NCBI GenBank assembly: GCA_035578155.1
Contig: JAPWDM010000003.1
Coordinates: forward strand, 17,324,916 to 17,388,915
Direction: 5' to 3'
From: Brachynemurus nebulosus
Taxonomy: Eukaryota; Arthropoda; Insecta; Neuroptera; Myrmeleontidae
Length of the DNA stretch: 64,000 bases
The notes beneath the pieces were generated by a model, which saw only the letters and a list, made by a program, of their open reading frames with translations, was not told the DNA's origin and searched no databases. Of the stretch, positions 12,616-24,724 are shown one piece after another. The stretch's first letter is position 1. Each line of letters starts with the position of its first letter. A program made the position numbers and the translations under genes.

Positions 12616-12745
12616 ATTAATTTTAGCGAATTTCAAAAACTCGAAATTCAGCTATTACAGCCGGTGTCATGACGCGACCTAAGCCCGGGACCATAACAGA
12701 AATATGTTTTGAGGTCCCTAGAATACGAAAATGATATTCACTAAA

Positions 12746-12817
<72 letters not shown>

Positions 12818-12882
12818 TTTAGTGAATATCATTTTCGTATTCTAGGGACTATATATATATATATTCTAGGGACTATATATAA

Positions 12883-12952
<70 letters not shown>

Positions 12953-13060
12953 TTTAGTGAATATCATTTTCGTATTCTAGGGACCTCAAAATATATTTGC
13001 TCGGATTGGCTCGGCTAAGTCCGTCAGCCGGACACGTCGGATGCCCAGAAGTAGGTTTTC
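12616..13060. mobile_element. Rearranged (TA)n-core MITE, right arms palindromic
   Basis: A minus-oriented right arm (12616-12748: TTTTAGCGAATTTC, CTATTACAGCC, GTCATGACGCG, GGTCCCTAGAATACG) runs into (TA)n at 12749-12814. It is mirrored by TAAATTTTAGTGAATATC and CGTATTCTAGGGAC at 12815-12848. A second (TA)n at about 12886-12949 and another TTTTAGTGAATATC copy follow, then a short piece of the left arm near 13010-13055 (CAGCCGGACACGTCGGATGC). This is family B, as at 36617-37150, rebuilt around two TA tracts. Confidence 0.7.
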
Positions 13061-13550
13061 TGGCCATTTTTTATCATTCGATCCTATCATTAAACAGTTC
13101 GATTTTTACATCGTTGAAAAGCAAAAAAAAAAAGAAATATGAAGAAAATGTTCTTATAATTTTCTTTCTATGTTAAGTATTTTTCGAGAAAATTGAAATT
13201 TTTCATATTTGTAATAATTTTCTCTCTTTGTCAGTCTAATAAGTAATTTGTATTTTTGTCTCAATTTATTATAAAATATATAAAAATATATAAAAAATTC
13301 CCAGAAGAGCCTGTATAATTAACGTGTTAGAATTCTATGAGTGTTTTTCAAAGCTGAGGGTAGATTCGAAGTCCTTAAATTAGATTTCGAATTTAAAGAT
13401 TAATAAAATTCATCATCTATCGTTAATTTTCTTATACACTATTACTAAGACAACGGAAAATGTGTCAAAATTTAAAAATTAATTTTGTTCCTATAAAGAA
13501 AATAATCAATTTTTTCAAGCTAATATTAATAAAAGATAAAAAATTCTTAG
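13061..13550 (+). other. Upstream region of small membrane-protein locus
   Basis: No transposon end is recognised here. A possible splice acceptor, 'aaaaattcttag', ends at 13550, 13 bases before the first ATG. An upstream non-coding exon is therefore possible. I did not find a convincing TATA box or initiator. Confidence 0.35.
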
Positions 13551-13563
13551 TAAACTTGAAATA

Positions 13564-13929
13564 ATGTCAGATGGATATCGTAAAAATCCCAATCCGCATG
13601 GTTACTACCCATTAAATTCACCATTCCAAAAATATGGACGTTCTCATTTTCAAAAATTGTTACTATGGACAAGCTCAGGTGTCTTTTGGTTAATAATGAC
13701 AGGCATTTCAATAATGTACCTTACCGGTCAGTAAATACAATTTAAACGCTCTTTTACAGACTTACATATCTCTATTATCGAGATTTCATTTTTAGATTGG
13801 AATCCATGGGAAAGTGTTAGACGTACTTGTAACTGCAGTAAAAACTGTAAGCTCGATTGTCGTGGTGAATGTAGTAAAAAGAATGCAGAAAATAAAACAA
13901 AAAAGAAAAAAAAACATATATTTTTTTAA
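13564..13929 (+). CDS. Two-exon small single-pass membrane protein (98 aa)
   Basis: Coding exons are 13564-13726 and 13796-13929. The 69-base intron has GTCAGT at its 5' end and a T-rich stretch ending TTTTTAG at its 3' end; joining them (phase 1) keeps one frame to TAA at 13927-13929. An in-frame stop at 13537-13539 lies just upstream of the ATG. The protein has a polar N-terminus rich in Asn, Pro, Tyr and Gly (residues 1-31) and one hydrophobic segment (about 32-54, LLLWTSSGVFWLIMTGISIM). A WNPW motif follows at about 56-59, then a cluster of five cysteines (CNCSKNCKLDCRGEC) and a lysine-rich tail. I do not recognise the family. The alternative donor at 13731 (GTAAAT) would give an early stop. 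The sequence resembles coding DNA much more than its surroundings, but expression is unproven. Confidence 0.5.
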
Positions 13930-13931
13930 AA

Positions 13932-13994
13932 GTGAGATTTTTGCTTTTAGTTACCTATTACATATTATGTAATTGATTTTTTATTATATTTCAG
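13932..13994 (+). other. Candidate intron linking the two small ORFs
   Basis: A GTGAGA donor begins at 13932, two bases after the stop of the 98-aa ORF. An acceptor ATTTCAG ends at 13994; a second, TTTTCAG, ends at 14016. Intron length is 63 or 85 bases, close to the 69-base intron upstream. No AATAAA lies between the ORFs. Splicing here would place both ORFs on one mRNA. Confidence 0.4.
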
Positions 13995-14026
13995 CGTGTC
14001 ATCATATTGTTTTCAGTCCACATAAT

Positions 14027-14293
14027 ATGAACAAAAAGTGTTGTGTTAATTATTCATTAATTTTACTTTTGAAAAGATTAATAGAAAAAGCTATCTACGT
14101 AATTAGTGTTTATTACATATTTATATTATGTATCTACATATATATTGTACTCTACAAAACTGTGCCCACGGGGCCAAATCAGAAAACTGAGATTATATCA
14201 AAGACAATGATGTTTTGCGGACTATCAGTTCTAATTTCCCTAATTTTACAATTCATAATTTTTGTGAAATACTGGTCCAAATCACACGGATAA
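14027..14293 (+). CDS. Small two-pass membrane protein ORF (88 aa)
   Basis: The ATG at 14027 follows the acceptor ending at 14016 by 10 bases; an earlier in-frame ORF start at 13973 would fall in the putative intron. The protein starts MNKKCCVNYS and has a hydrophobic segment at about residues 22-44 (IYVISVYYIFILCIYIYIVL). A polar loop KTVPTGPNQKTEIISKT follows, then a second hydrophobic segment (about 63-81), and it ends KYWSKSHG before TAA at 14291-14293. The two segments and charged flanks look like a real small membrane protein. I know no family for it. It lies directly downstream of the 98-aa ORF in the same orientation, so it may be the second cistron of that transcript or an independent gene. 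Confidence 0.4.
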   Translation: MNKKCCVNYSLILLLKRLIEKAIYVISVYYIFILCIYIYIVLYKTVPTGPNQKTEIISKTMMFCGLSVLISLILQFIIFVKYWSKSHG

Positions 14294-14793
14294 GCAATAT
14301 TATGTTAATATAATATCATTTTTAATAAGTCTTACTTTTCAAGCATCAAATCCGGTCATAAAGTTCTTTTTTTTTAGTAGTTTTATAGACTACTAAAACG
14401 AAGTCATATTTCGAATTCTTATTTTGTTTTGTTACTGTAACTAACTGTAACGGTTTAATTAGCGTAAATCTAAATACCCCTGTCGCAGTATCCTGCATAA
14501 CATAGCGAATTTCCGTTTATAAAAATTCGTTTCTCTTGGAAACCAGTTTACATAGAACAAGGGTTTAAAAACCTTATTATGTGATTTTTCCCTCTTTCTA
14601 ATGGTGTAAAAAAAATGTCGCAAAAACTTTTGAACTTGGGAAAACTAATTTTTCTCACGAAAAAAGACCAAAAAACCATGTTCCAGGCATCGGACATGGC
14701 TGGCTAATGAACTTGTCCAACGGTTTGGGATTTCCAACATTTTCACCAAATTTCGTAAAAATATAACATTTCGGTCGAGAGTTATCGTGCGGA

Positions 14794-15388
<595 letters not shown>

Positions 15389-15640
15389 AACTTAGATTTT
15401 TTAAATGGAAACTGGTATTTTTTATTGCATATTCGTATTCTAGAGGAAAAAAATACGTAGCTTTTGCAGGAATTTTGTTTTAAATGCTTTGTTCTCTCGC
15501 TAGAGGGCGCTAGAATTTTAACTTTTCCACTGAAAAATCTCGAAAGCTAATTAAAATCGCAAAAAATGTTTGGGACAAAAGCTTTAAAGTTTCGAGGGGG
15601 CAGACGGCATACAATAGGTCAAGTAAAGGTCAAGTTTGCG
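15389..15640. other. Unassigned segment inside interrupted MITE
   Basis: It contains CGCTAGAGGGCGCTAG at about 15498-15513, a small palindromic motif, and no gene. It may be a further insertion; I could not identify its ends. Confidence 0.4.
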
Positions 15641-15778
15641 AATATATAAATTTTAGTGAATATTATTTTCGGTTTCTAGGGACCTCAAATCAAATTTCTA
15701 TCATAGTTCCGGGTTCAAGTCGTGTCATGACAGTGGCTGTAATAGCTGAATTTTCGATTCGAAAATTCGTTAAAAGTA

Positions 15779-16523
15779 ACAAAATAATTTTCTTTGACTT
15801 GCTTGACAAATATTGTAATTTATTATAGAAATATAGGAAAATAAATGTAAATCTTTAAAATTAAATATATTTGTACAGTCTATGTTCCTCAGGGATAGTT
15901 TAGCTTTCCCTAGCTATCTTTAACAAAAATATTTTTGAATCGATTTAGTACTTTTCTTACTAAGTTTCTTTTGAGAAAAGATTATTAGGTCTTTGAAATA
16001 ATCATTTTTTTATAAGTGTAATTTTGATTTGTTTTATACTTTACCATAGTTTCCAAGATAAACAAAACAAAATTCAGATTCAGATTCCCTTGTTAAGTAG
16101 AGAAACATTTTGAATGTTTAAATATGCACTGTAGCAAAAATAGCGATAAAAATCTATTAAAAGTTTATTCAACTTTAAATGTAAGTTAATTATTTGCTAA
16201 TGTTGCTACCTTAATATCAATTCCCAAAAGCAAATTTTTCGCTTTCAAAAAAGTAATTAAGAAAATTTTTTTTATTTTGGCAACATCCAATAGATACTTA
16301 TTTAATTAAAAAAACATATTCAGGTGTTAGTTAGTTTTTTATGAGAATTTTTTTTTAATTTGGCCAATTAAATACGAAACACATGGAATAACTAAAAACT
16401 ACTTTTTGTACAATTTTAGTCATTTAAATATTTACTGGTATATAATACTGTGTAGAATCCTGGATTGTGGAATTTGTAATAAGGATTTTATTTAAAGAAA
16501 TCATTTTGAGTAGTTTTTTTTTT
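15779..16523. other. Intergenic, no gene seen
   Basis: AT-rich spacer between the family B copy and the first HINE element. No ORF or repeat end recognised. Confidence 0.6.
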
Positions 16524-16646
16524 AGTCGAATTTTCTCCGAAAAATTAGACTTATACAGTCTATACGATAAGAGCTGCGAGAGGCGAGACCAGGGGCGCTA
16601 TCCGTTTTCGGACCCGTAGAACACGATTATGTAAAAAAAAAAGATG

Positions 16647-16649
<3 letters not shown>

Positions 16650-16714
<65 letters not shown>
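16650..16714. repeat. (TA)n microsatellite in HINE copy 1
   Basis: Uninterrupted AT dinucleotides. The same position in the second HINE copy (49925-50008) is also (TA)n, so the tract belongs to the element. Confidence 0.95.
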
Positions 16715-16717
<3 letters not shown>

Positions 16718-17019
16718 CCCGCAACCTTTTAATATGTGTAGGGCCCCCCTATGGAAGTTAAGAGATGAAATTTGGTAAGTGGGGCTTATTCCGATGCACA
16801 ACAATACTATCAAAGTGGGGTCAAATTTTGGGCAAATTTTTTTTCGGACCCGACCTTTAAGGGGGTGGTGGGGGGCGGAAAAGCAATAAAACTTTTCCAA
16901 ATCGGTTTTAAATAATGTTTCGGTCAATTATCTACAACATATCCAAAATTCAGCTTCCTAGGATGATATGGTGGGAGTAGAGGGGGGAAAAACGATTTTC
17001 GCTAGATCTAACAGGCCCC

Positions 17020-17560
17020 CAGCCCCCCAGAATTAACGTAGAGGGTTGAAATTTGGTGTGTTGATAAAGCTCGTACCTAGGTTGTGCTTTTTGGAGGTTT
17101 TAATATTTTACCCCCACCCCCCTCATTTTTAAGCTACAATTTCATGCATTTTCGACGTTTTCGAAGTTTGTACCACTCGCACAGGTCACCCGAATAAACC
17201 TAGAGGGCTGAAATTTTGTATTCGGATTGAGTTAGGATCAAGGGGGTGCCTTTTGGGGGTCTCGACTTTTAACCCCTACCCCCACCATTTTTATACCCAA
17301 AAGAACATGATTTTTCTTGTTTTTTAACAGTTTCGTTCGGGTCAAAATCTCCCCAAATAAACCTAGAGGGCTGAAATTTGGTGTACAGGTTAAGCTAATA
17401 GCCAGACACTGTTTTTTGGAGGTTTCAACTTTTAACCCTTACCCCCACGATTTTTACGCCAATATTTCCTTAATTTTTTTGCTTGTTTTCTAACACGTCT
17501 AGAGACTCCATAAGGAAACCTAGAGGGCTGAAATTTTGTACGTGTATTCAGTTAGTATCC
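17020..17560 (+). repeat. Degenerate ~170-bp repeats in HINE body
   Basis: A block of the form CCTAGAGGGCTGAAATTTKG recurs at about 17035, 17200, 17360 and 17518. Each is followed by a reference to a 'ttttggaggtttyaacttttaaccc'-like block. Units are alike but not identical, so the internal tandem structure is older than the 178-bp array. Confidence 0.65.
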
Positions 17561-18106
17561 AGCTAGTACCTTTTAGTGAGTCCACATTACTTTTCCCCCC
17601 ACTACTTCCATTTTTACATCGGAATTGAATGCTATTGTTAAATGTGTTTTAAATGCATTACTTTTATTGTAAATACAAGTAGGCGAATAGTAATTTTAAA
17701 AAAAAAAAAAAAAGTGAATACAATTTTTTAACAAATGAAATACATACATATTAAGTAATTTGCAAATGTTATTAAAGTCACTGTTTATTTATTTATTTAA
17801 TTATTATTTAGGAATTTTGGATTTTTATTATTTATAAAATAGAAATTTTGGATTTTTTTGGAAAGAAAAAATATCTTCATAAAAGCCTTCCAGTTTACTA
17901 TTTAAGTTCCTTTTTTAATATTTAAAAGTAAAACACAAAGGCAATTGGCGGATAAGCATGGATAGAAATGCCCTCGTACGAATTGTGTTGGCTTTTTCCC
18001 TGTTAACTTCTATCGGCACAAAATTGAAATTTACTGAGATTCAGCCCTTAAAAACTTAAAATCTTTTTATAAAGCCCCGATCAACCGGACACTCATTATC
18101 AGTTTT

Positions 18107-19536
18107 GAAACCACCAAAATTACAAATCGCTTGTGGACTTTCAATTATATTTCGCTTGTAGACACTCAATACCGAAGAAATAATTTTTTATTTTTTTTAT
18201 TTTTTATTTATTTATTTTTTTTTTTTTTGAAAGAAAAAATATCTTTATAAAGGCCTTCCAGTTTACTATTTAAGGTCCTTTTTTGAAACCACCAAAATTA
18301 CAAATCGCTTGTGGACTTTCAATTATATTTCGCTTGTAGACACTCAATACCGAAGAAATAATTTTTTATTTTTTTTATTTTTTATTTATTTATTTTTTTT
18401 TTTTTTGAAAGAAAAAATATCTTTATAAAGGCCTTCCAGTTTACTATTTAAGGTCCTTTTTTGAAACCACCAAAATTACAAATCGCTTGTGGACTTTCAA
18501 TTATATTTCGCTTGTAGACACTCAATACCGAAGAAATAATTTTTTATTTTTTTTATTTTTTATTTATTTATTTTTTTTTTTTTTTGAAAGAAAAAATATC
18601 TTTATAAAGGCCTTCCAGTTTACTATTTAAGGTCCTTTTTTGAAACCACCAAAATTACAAATCGCTTGTGGACTTTCAATTATATTTCGCTTGTAGACAC
18701 TCAATACCGAAGAAATAATTTTTTATTTTTTTTATTTTTTATTTATTTATTTTTTTTTTTTTTGAAAGAAAAAATATCTTTATAAAGGCCTTCCAGTTTA
18801 CTATTTAAGGTCCTTTTTTGAAACCACCAAAATTACAAATCGCTTGTGGACTTTCAATTATATTTCGCTTGTAGACACTCAATACCGAAGAAATAATTTT
18901 TTATTTTTTTTATTTTTTATTTATTTATTTTTTTTTTTTTTTGAAAGAAAAAATATCTTTATAAAGGCCTTCCAGTTTACTATTTAAGGTCCTTTTTTGA
19001 AACCACCAAAATTACAAATCGCTTGTGGACTTTCAATTATATTTCGCTTGTAGACACTCAATACCGAAGAAATAATTTTTTATTTTTTTTATTTTTTATT
19101 TATTTATTTTTTTTTTTTTTGAAAGAAAAAATATCTTTATAAAGGCCTTCCAGTTTACTATTTAAGGTCCTTTTTTGAAACCACCAAAATTACAAATCGC
19201 TTGTGGACTTTCAATTATATTTCGCTTGTAGACACTCAATACCGAAGAAATAATTTTTTATTTTTTTTATTTTTTATTTATTTATTTTTTTTTTTTTTTT
19301 GAAAGAAAAAATATCTTTATAAAGGCCTTCCAGTTTACTATTTAAGGTCCTTTTTTGAAACCACCAAAATTACAAATCGCTTGTGGACTTTCAATTATAT
19401 TTCGCTTGTAGACACTCAATACCGAAGAAATAATTTTTTTTTTTTTTTATTTTTTATTTATTTATTTTTTTTTTTTTTTTTGAAAGAAAAAATATCTTTA
19501 TAAAGGCCTTCCAGTTTACTATTTAAGGTCCTTTTT
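18107..19536 (+). repeat. Satellite-like array, eight ~178-bp units
   Basis: Unit starts (GAAACCACCAAAATTACAAA) fall at 18107, 18285, 18463, 18642, 18820, 18999, 19177 and 19357, spacings of 178-180. Units look almost identical except for T-run length and one A-to-T change in the last. Each unit joins the element's 3'-terminal module (through CAATACCGAAG) to an internal module (GAAAGAAAAAATATCTTTAT ... TTTAAGGTCC) through a T-rich linker. The second HINE copy lacks the array. The high identity implies recent amplification or an assembly-sensitive region. Confidence 0.95.
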
Positions 19537-21213
19537 TAATATTTAAAACTAAAACATAAAGGCAATTAGCGGATAAACATGGGCAGGAATGCCCTCGTAC
19601 GAATTGTGTTGGTTTTTTTTCTGCTACCTGTTTTCGGCACAAAATTGAAATTTACTGAGATACAGCCCTTAAATACTTAAAACCTTTTTTTAAAGCCTCG
19701 ATCAGCCGAACACTCATCACCAGTTTTGAAACCAACAAAATGACAATTCGGTTGTAGATTTTCAATCACATTTCGCTTGTAAACATTCAATACCGAAGAT
19801 GAAGGGGAAAATTCGACTACCGTGATGGGGCCCCGCTGCTCACGGCGTTTTTTTCAATAGCAAAGATCAAGATGAAACATTAATAAATCGTTTAAACAAA
19901 AACGAAACGGAACAAATCAATCAAATTAAATCGTCTTTTGTTAATTAGAATATTCGTTTAATTTTTGTCGAACGGTGTCATCGATAACAATGCGTCTGAC
20001 AGTCTAATCTTTTATTCTAAATCAATAGGAGAAAATTAAGCTAAAAATTTCAATGCAAATTACTCAATTTGAAACGTGTATGAAAGATATGAATCACTTA
20101 ATTAATCTATTCATTCATAATCTTCAATTAAATACTGGTTTTTAATTAGATTAATATCAAATTCATAATTATATATACAATCGGGACTTGTATATTTATA
20201 ATGATAATAAATAATAAAGAGTTCTTTTCAAAAGAAATTTTAAACGATAATAATTATATTGAATGTTAATTTAATAAAAAAATATTTATTGCAAATTATG
20301 TAAGTCTAATTATATTATATCCGTACACTTATGGAATCACTTCGGTGTCCGTCTTTCTGGTAAAGGCGATTTTCTCAGAAACTATGCGATGTGAAAATTT
20401 GAAATTTTTACCACAGAGGAAGAATGTGGTGGCTGAATTATAGATGTAAAGTTGAATTTCGATTCTAGGTGTAAATTTCAGGGGATAACCTGGAAAATGA
20501 AAAAAAATTTCCTCAAGAGCATAAAGTAGGGTATCAAAGGAAAGATTATTGAAGCATAAACTCAATAATATATATGACTGTATTTTTTTTTGTTTATTTT
20601 TTTCTTAAAAACTTTATAAAAATTATTGTTTCCGACCTTTATCATCCGAAGTACTGCTCAAAAAAATTTCAAAAAATTCGTGGACATTAAGAATAAGGTG
20701 TAGATTGAACGACAATTATTAAACCTGGATTTTCTTACGTAATTTCTTTGGTACATAAAAAACTTGATGACACGTTTTGCTTTAATCAAGATGTTAATCA
20801 ACAAGTATGTTATGTTAAAAGGGTATTTTTGTGCATTCTTTAGGAAATGAGTTTTAGATATTAAAGAAGGAAAGAATAGTCTATACGCGAAAAATATAAC
20901 AATTTCTGCACACTAATAAGCATAGCTTAGTTTTATATATTTGATATGTTAGCCGATAGAAATAATAGGTCCAAAATATCCAAAGGAAGTTTTAAGTAAT
21001 TTTTAAATAATTATTGACAGAAAAACAGGCAGCACGCGTTGGTACATTCAGTCAATATTTCTTTTTCCTTTTGGTAAGCATAAATAGGCAAGGATGAAGA
21101 CACAGTCGTTTTACTATTTACTACTACTAATCTATTTTACTTGTTGGAGAAAAAATAGATATCCAGGAGACAAAATTTGGGGTCAAGTAAGCAGTTTGTA
21201 AAAGAACTAGCTA

Positions 21214-21405
21214 TTGAGGATAAAACAGATTAATTTTATTAAGTATACACCACGGATGACTGAAGAGTCATTCAATGAATTATTATTAGGTACTTGTAAC
21301 AAAGCCACGTGTATTTATGTTGGCAATAAACAAGACGTAATGTTCAAACGTAGTTTGTGTGCATGCGAGTGGTGTAGAAGGGATGAACTGCTCGCAAAAA
21401 AATAG
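21214..21405 (+). pseudogene. Possible Harbinger transposase fragment
   Basis: The frame contains PRMTEESFNELL (codons from about 21250), which resembles the RMS-x-E-x-F-x-E-LL motif near the N-terminus of PIF/Harbinger (HARBI1-type) transposases. The rest of the frame shows no DDE motif or further match, so this is at best a short relic. The likeness rests on about twelve residues and could be chance. A Harbinger-type MITE does occur at 58500-58978. Confidence 0.2.
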
Positions 21406-22140
21406 ACACTCCGCGGACGAATAGCAAGGGGTCCGCGAGATGTTATTATGTTATTATATTCATTCTGTATCATATATACTGTACATCATTAATTAATAAA
21501 AACTAAGGATTATATTATGTTTTTGTAATTCTGAATTTAAAAAGTTAATATACAGTCGCCTGTGATAGTGTCAAAACGGCTTCCATTTTTCACTATGAAA
21601 AAAAGTATCCATTTTTTATTACGCCTGAAAAAAAGCAGGTAAACAAATTCATTTCTATAGCAACGATATGTAAGCTATAGTCATCATAGTCATCCATGAA
21701 AAATTCAAAACGAAAAATCTGTTAAAACAATTTTTTAATGTAGTTGTCAAACTTTTATAATTTGAGATTATTTTTCCATTTTTCGTTAGTTTTTTTCCAT
21801 TTTGATTTAGAATTGCAAAAAATATTGTATGTAACACGTGCAAAATGAGTGTTTTTTATTTTATTCGTCGCAATTATCCAACTCGTAATTTAAATTTATA
21901 ACAAGTTATCGTATTTATAACATCATTATTACAATGCTGGTGGGGGTGCTGGGAACGTAAAGAAAATTTTTGACATTTTTTTATTCAGTTACATAACAAA
22001 ATATATAACATTCAACAAACAGTGGAACCGCTGTGCATAACGTTTTTCTTAACATTATTCACAGCGCTCCCATGGTTTAAAATATTTTATATTATTTTTC
22101 TTAAAATTTTCATTTTACAAAGTTTTTGTCAGCATGGTCG

Positions 22141-22330
22141 AAGAACACCTAATTTACACCTAATTTTCCATACTTTAGATTACCCAAAATACTTTTTTTT
22201 ACCTAAGGGATGGCTAGGTTTACGTGAACCTAGTCGTCCCTTTTATTTTTCATGTTTTCTCGAAAACGGTAAGAACACCTAATTTTTTATTAGCACACCT
22301 AATTTACACCTAAAATACACCTATTTTTTA
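22141..22330. repeat. CACCTA direct repeats around a 14-bp hairpin
   Basis: ACACCTAATTTACACCTAA occurs at about 22146 and again near 22302, with more CACCTA units between and after. Between them is a hairpin: GGGATGGCTAGGTT at 22207-22220, a 6-nt loop TACGTG, then AACCTAGTCGTCCC at 22227-22240, with one mismatched pair and one G:T-type pair. Confidence 0.6.
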
Positions 22331-23920
22331 TCTACTAGTTTTTTGGGATTTTGCAATTTTTTTTTTGGGACGGTTAGCTTTATGGAGGTATGTACGACCT
22401 CGTTTGACAAACTTACGACTCATAAGAAAACTTTCATTTTGCAACTTATGACATAAATAACTATTGTACAAGTGTCATTAACTATTTGCGAGACTACATT
22501 TTTTTTTTTTAAATATCTTTAGATTTAGGGATCCCTGTCAAAATAGTGACTGGATAAAGGGGTCCGTAGGGAACCTCTGCACTGAACACTAATCAATAAC
22601 AATCTATGTCCAAACGTGTTTTATACTAATCACTAAACACTCGCACTAATCGCTAATCAAAGTGTAAACAGCCCATTATTACTAATCTATTTTCTACCAA
22701 TATCGATAGGAAAGGTTATTTTTAACTAGGACCAATAGTTTGGACTTTAGTAAAACATCAGGTGATGACTTCTTACAAAAAGAAACATGGAAAGTTTTAA
22801 AAATGGATTATCAAGTACAGTACATATGCTAATGACTGCTAATACAATACATTTTATTGTCTTTTTATTTAATTTAAAAATTGAATAATTTTTTTTTTTT
22901 CATTTTAAATTTATTTTAATGTTTTAACGGTTAATTATATTCTTTTCAGTTACAATTGCAATTTTATATAAAAAAACTCACAACAACTGACATGAAATGT
23001 CACAAGTGACTTTTTGCTTGAAGTTAAAAAAAAAAACTGTTAACTGTTTGTTACTGTAAATTTACCAAGTCATAGTTTAACATAATATTATAATGCGCGC
23101 ATATCTTATTATAGATATGCAACAGACAAATAAAACAGTAATAATTACTTACCTAAATGTCATTTTTTATTGTAACCAAGTAAGTAAATGGCGATAATTG
23201 ATAAAAGCAATGTTTAGACATATATGTATGTTTAATTCGTTCGTAATTCGTTAATTGCGAGCGAAATTCATTTGATGCATATTTTGTAAAGAAATAAATT
23301 ACATATAATAATTGTAACTAACTTGAATGGATTACTAACTTGAATGGAGCTAACTTAGAAACCAAGAACTAGGAGAGATTTATTGTTCTAAATTGTAAGC
23401 ATTAAAAGTATAAATAAAGTATATATGATGTGGGTGGCGTCTGTTTAAGGAAGAAGTCTCAAAAATGGACGTTAAAGCACATTATTATATTATTATTTGC
23501 TTCTAATACCAATTATGTACATAAAATTAAACCAAATACATAATGTAACTAAGTATAATCAAATTTCTTGAAATTTATTCAAAGTAGACGATACCTGACA
23601 CATGCCTATAAAGTGCTGTACAAGCTCTGAATGATACCACACTCAGTTATGCCGTTTTGCTACATCGCAGTGGGAATCCTAACCCCTCCGTTACGCAGTT
23701 TCATTCCAAGCGAAATTTAGAATCGGCCCATCCAAATAATGCAACTGCCGGAAAATAAAAATTAAACCAAAAATAACACGTATTGAAAAATAAAATTTTT
23801 TTTTTAAATCATATGTACTATTCAAAGGAAGTGGGACGATACTTGACGATAAAGAAAGCAGTCTCAGAACGGTTTTAGATTTCTAACAATTTCACTTTCT
23901 CCTACTGGACAAAGGCAGTA

Positions 23921-24115
23921 TTATGGGCGCAAGCTAAAAAGAACTTTTTTATCTACATCTACATTTATCTTTGTCTATCATCTTAGTAAATAGAAGTTTA
24001 CTCACTCATTCCTATAAAGACATAATTACTTGGTTTGGTTGGTAACTATGGAAATAATACAATTTGTGTTCCCCTCACCTCAGTTTCTGGAGGTCTTTTG
24101 AGCTTGCGCCCATAA
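23921..24115. mobile_element. 195-bp TA-target MITE
   Basis: TA at 23919-23920 and 24116-24117 bracket inverted ends TTATGGGCGCAAGCTAAAAA and (reverse-complemented right end) TTATGGGCGCAAGCTCAAAA. Short size and TA duplication fit a Tc1/mariner-type MITE. Confidence 0.75.
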
Positions 24116-24117
24116 TA

Positions 24118-24724
24118 TTGAGGACTTCTATTGTAGCTACCTATAAGACTTCCTATAAGCATTCACAATCTAAACCTTTACATTTCAAATTGGACTTGTG
24201 AGTGGTCCTTTTGGCTGCGTTTCCTCACCGACTTGGTTCATGCTTTTGTACATATATTATTATTGCATAGGAAAATTTTTGAATGTTCTAGATAATTCCA
24301 TACTAAATTTTCAAGAAGATTCTATAATCTATAAGTGACTGTAATACTGGGGTAATTAGTAAATAATGGTAGTAAATTTTAGTAATAACATGTGCAAAAA
24401 ATAATATTTATTGACCATTAAAGTATATAAAAATTAAAAGTTCTAAATTAAATTAACCTTGAGTTTTTTATTTGGATTCAATTTACACGGTGTCTCATCC
24501 GTCCTTGGGCTATGAAAAATTAAGTATTTATAACCATTTTAAATATCTGTAACTATAATACCTTCAACCAGTTTCTTGACACAAATAAAGCGATAAATTT
24601 TGTAAAACTTACATTACAAGTTCTACGTATCTTACGTTGGCATACATATAGGTAATACCACAAAAGTATAACATATATTATGCATAGAATTAAATAGCCA
24701 TATGTAAGTTATCCATAAGCATTA
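24118..24724. other. Intergenic, no gene seen
   Basis: AT-rich sequence with no ORF or repeat end of note. Confidence 0.6.

Larger units (their letters stand above)
16524..19850 (+). mobile_element. Helentron-associated element (HINE-like), copy 1
   Basis: The 5' end at 16524 is AGTCGAATTTTCTCC, inserted after a T-run. The inverted copy GGGGAAAATTCGACT lies at 19804-19818, about 30 bp inside the 3' end. Between it and the terminal T-run is a hairpin, CCGTGA(14 nt)TCACGG at 19820-19845, with GGGGCCCC in the loop. A 5' terminal repeat, a subterminal inverted partner, a 3' hairpin and internal repeats are the layout of Helentron/DINE-1-type elements. A reverse-oriented copy at 48436-50133 shares both ends. 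The interior has (TA)n at 16650-16714, several 'cctagagggctgaaatttggt'-like blocks about 170 bp apart (17035-17530), and a satellite array. There is no Rep/helicase ORF. Class is inferred from structure. Confidence 0.7.
19851..23918. other. Intergenic, no supported gene
   Basis: AT-rich. ORFs at 20329-20565, 21655-21843 and 22022-22282 have no domain and poor context. A weak Harbinger-like peptide near 21253 and a hairpin with CACCTA repeats near 22141-22330 are listed separately. Confidence 0.5.

Noticed and set aside
12623..13018. Open frames encoding long (IY)n runs on both strands
   Set aside because: They are translations of (TA)n with family B arms, as are those near 15242, 16598, 36721-37105, 52528 and 55149.
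18107..19536. 178-bp array considered as a centromere core
   Set aside because: Only eight units, confined within one transposon copy; no evidence for a centromere.
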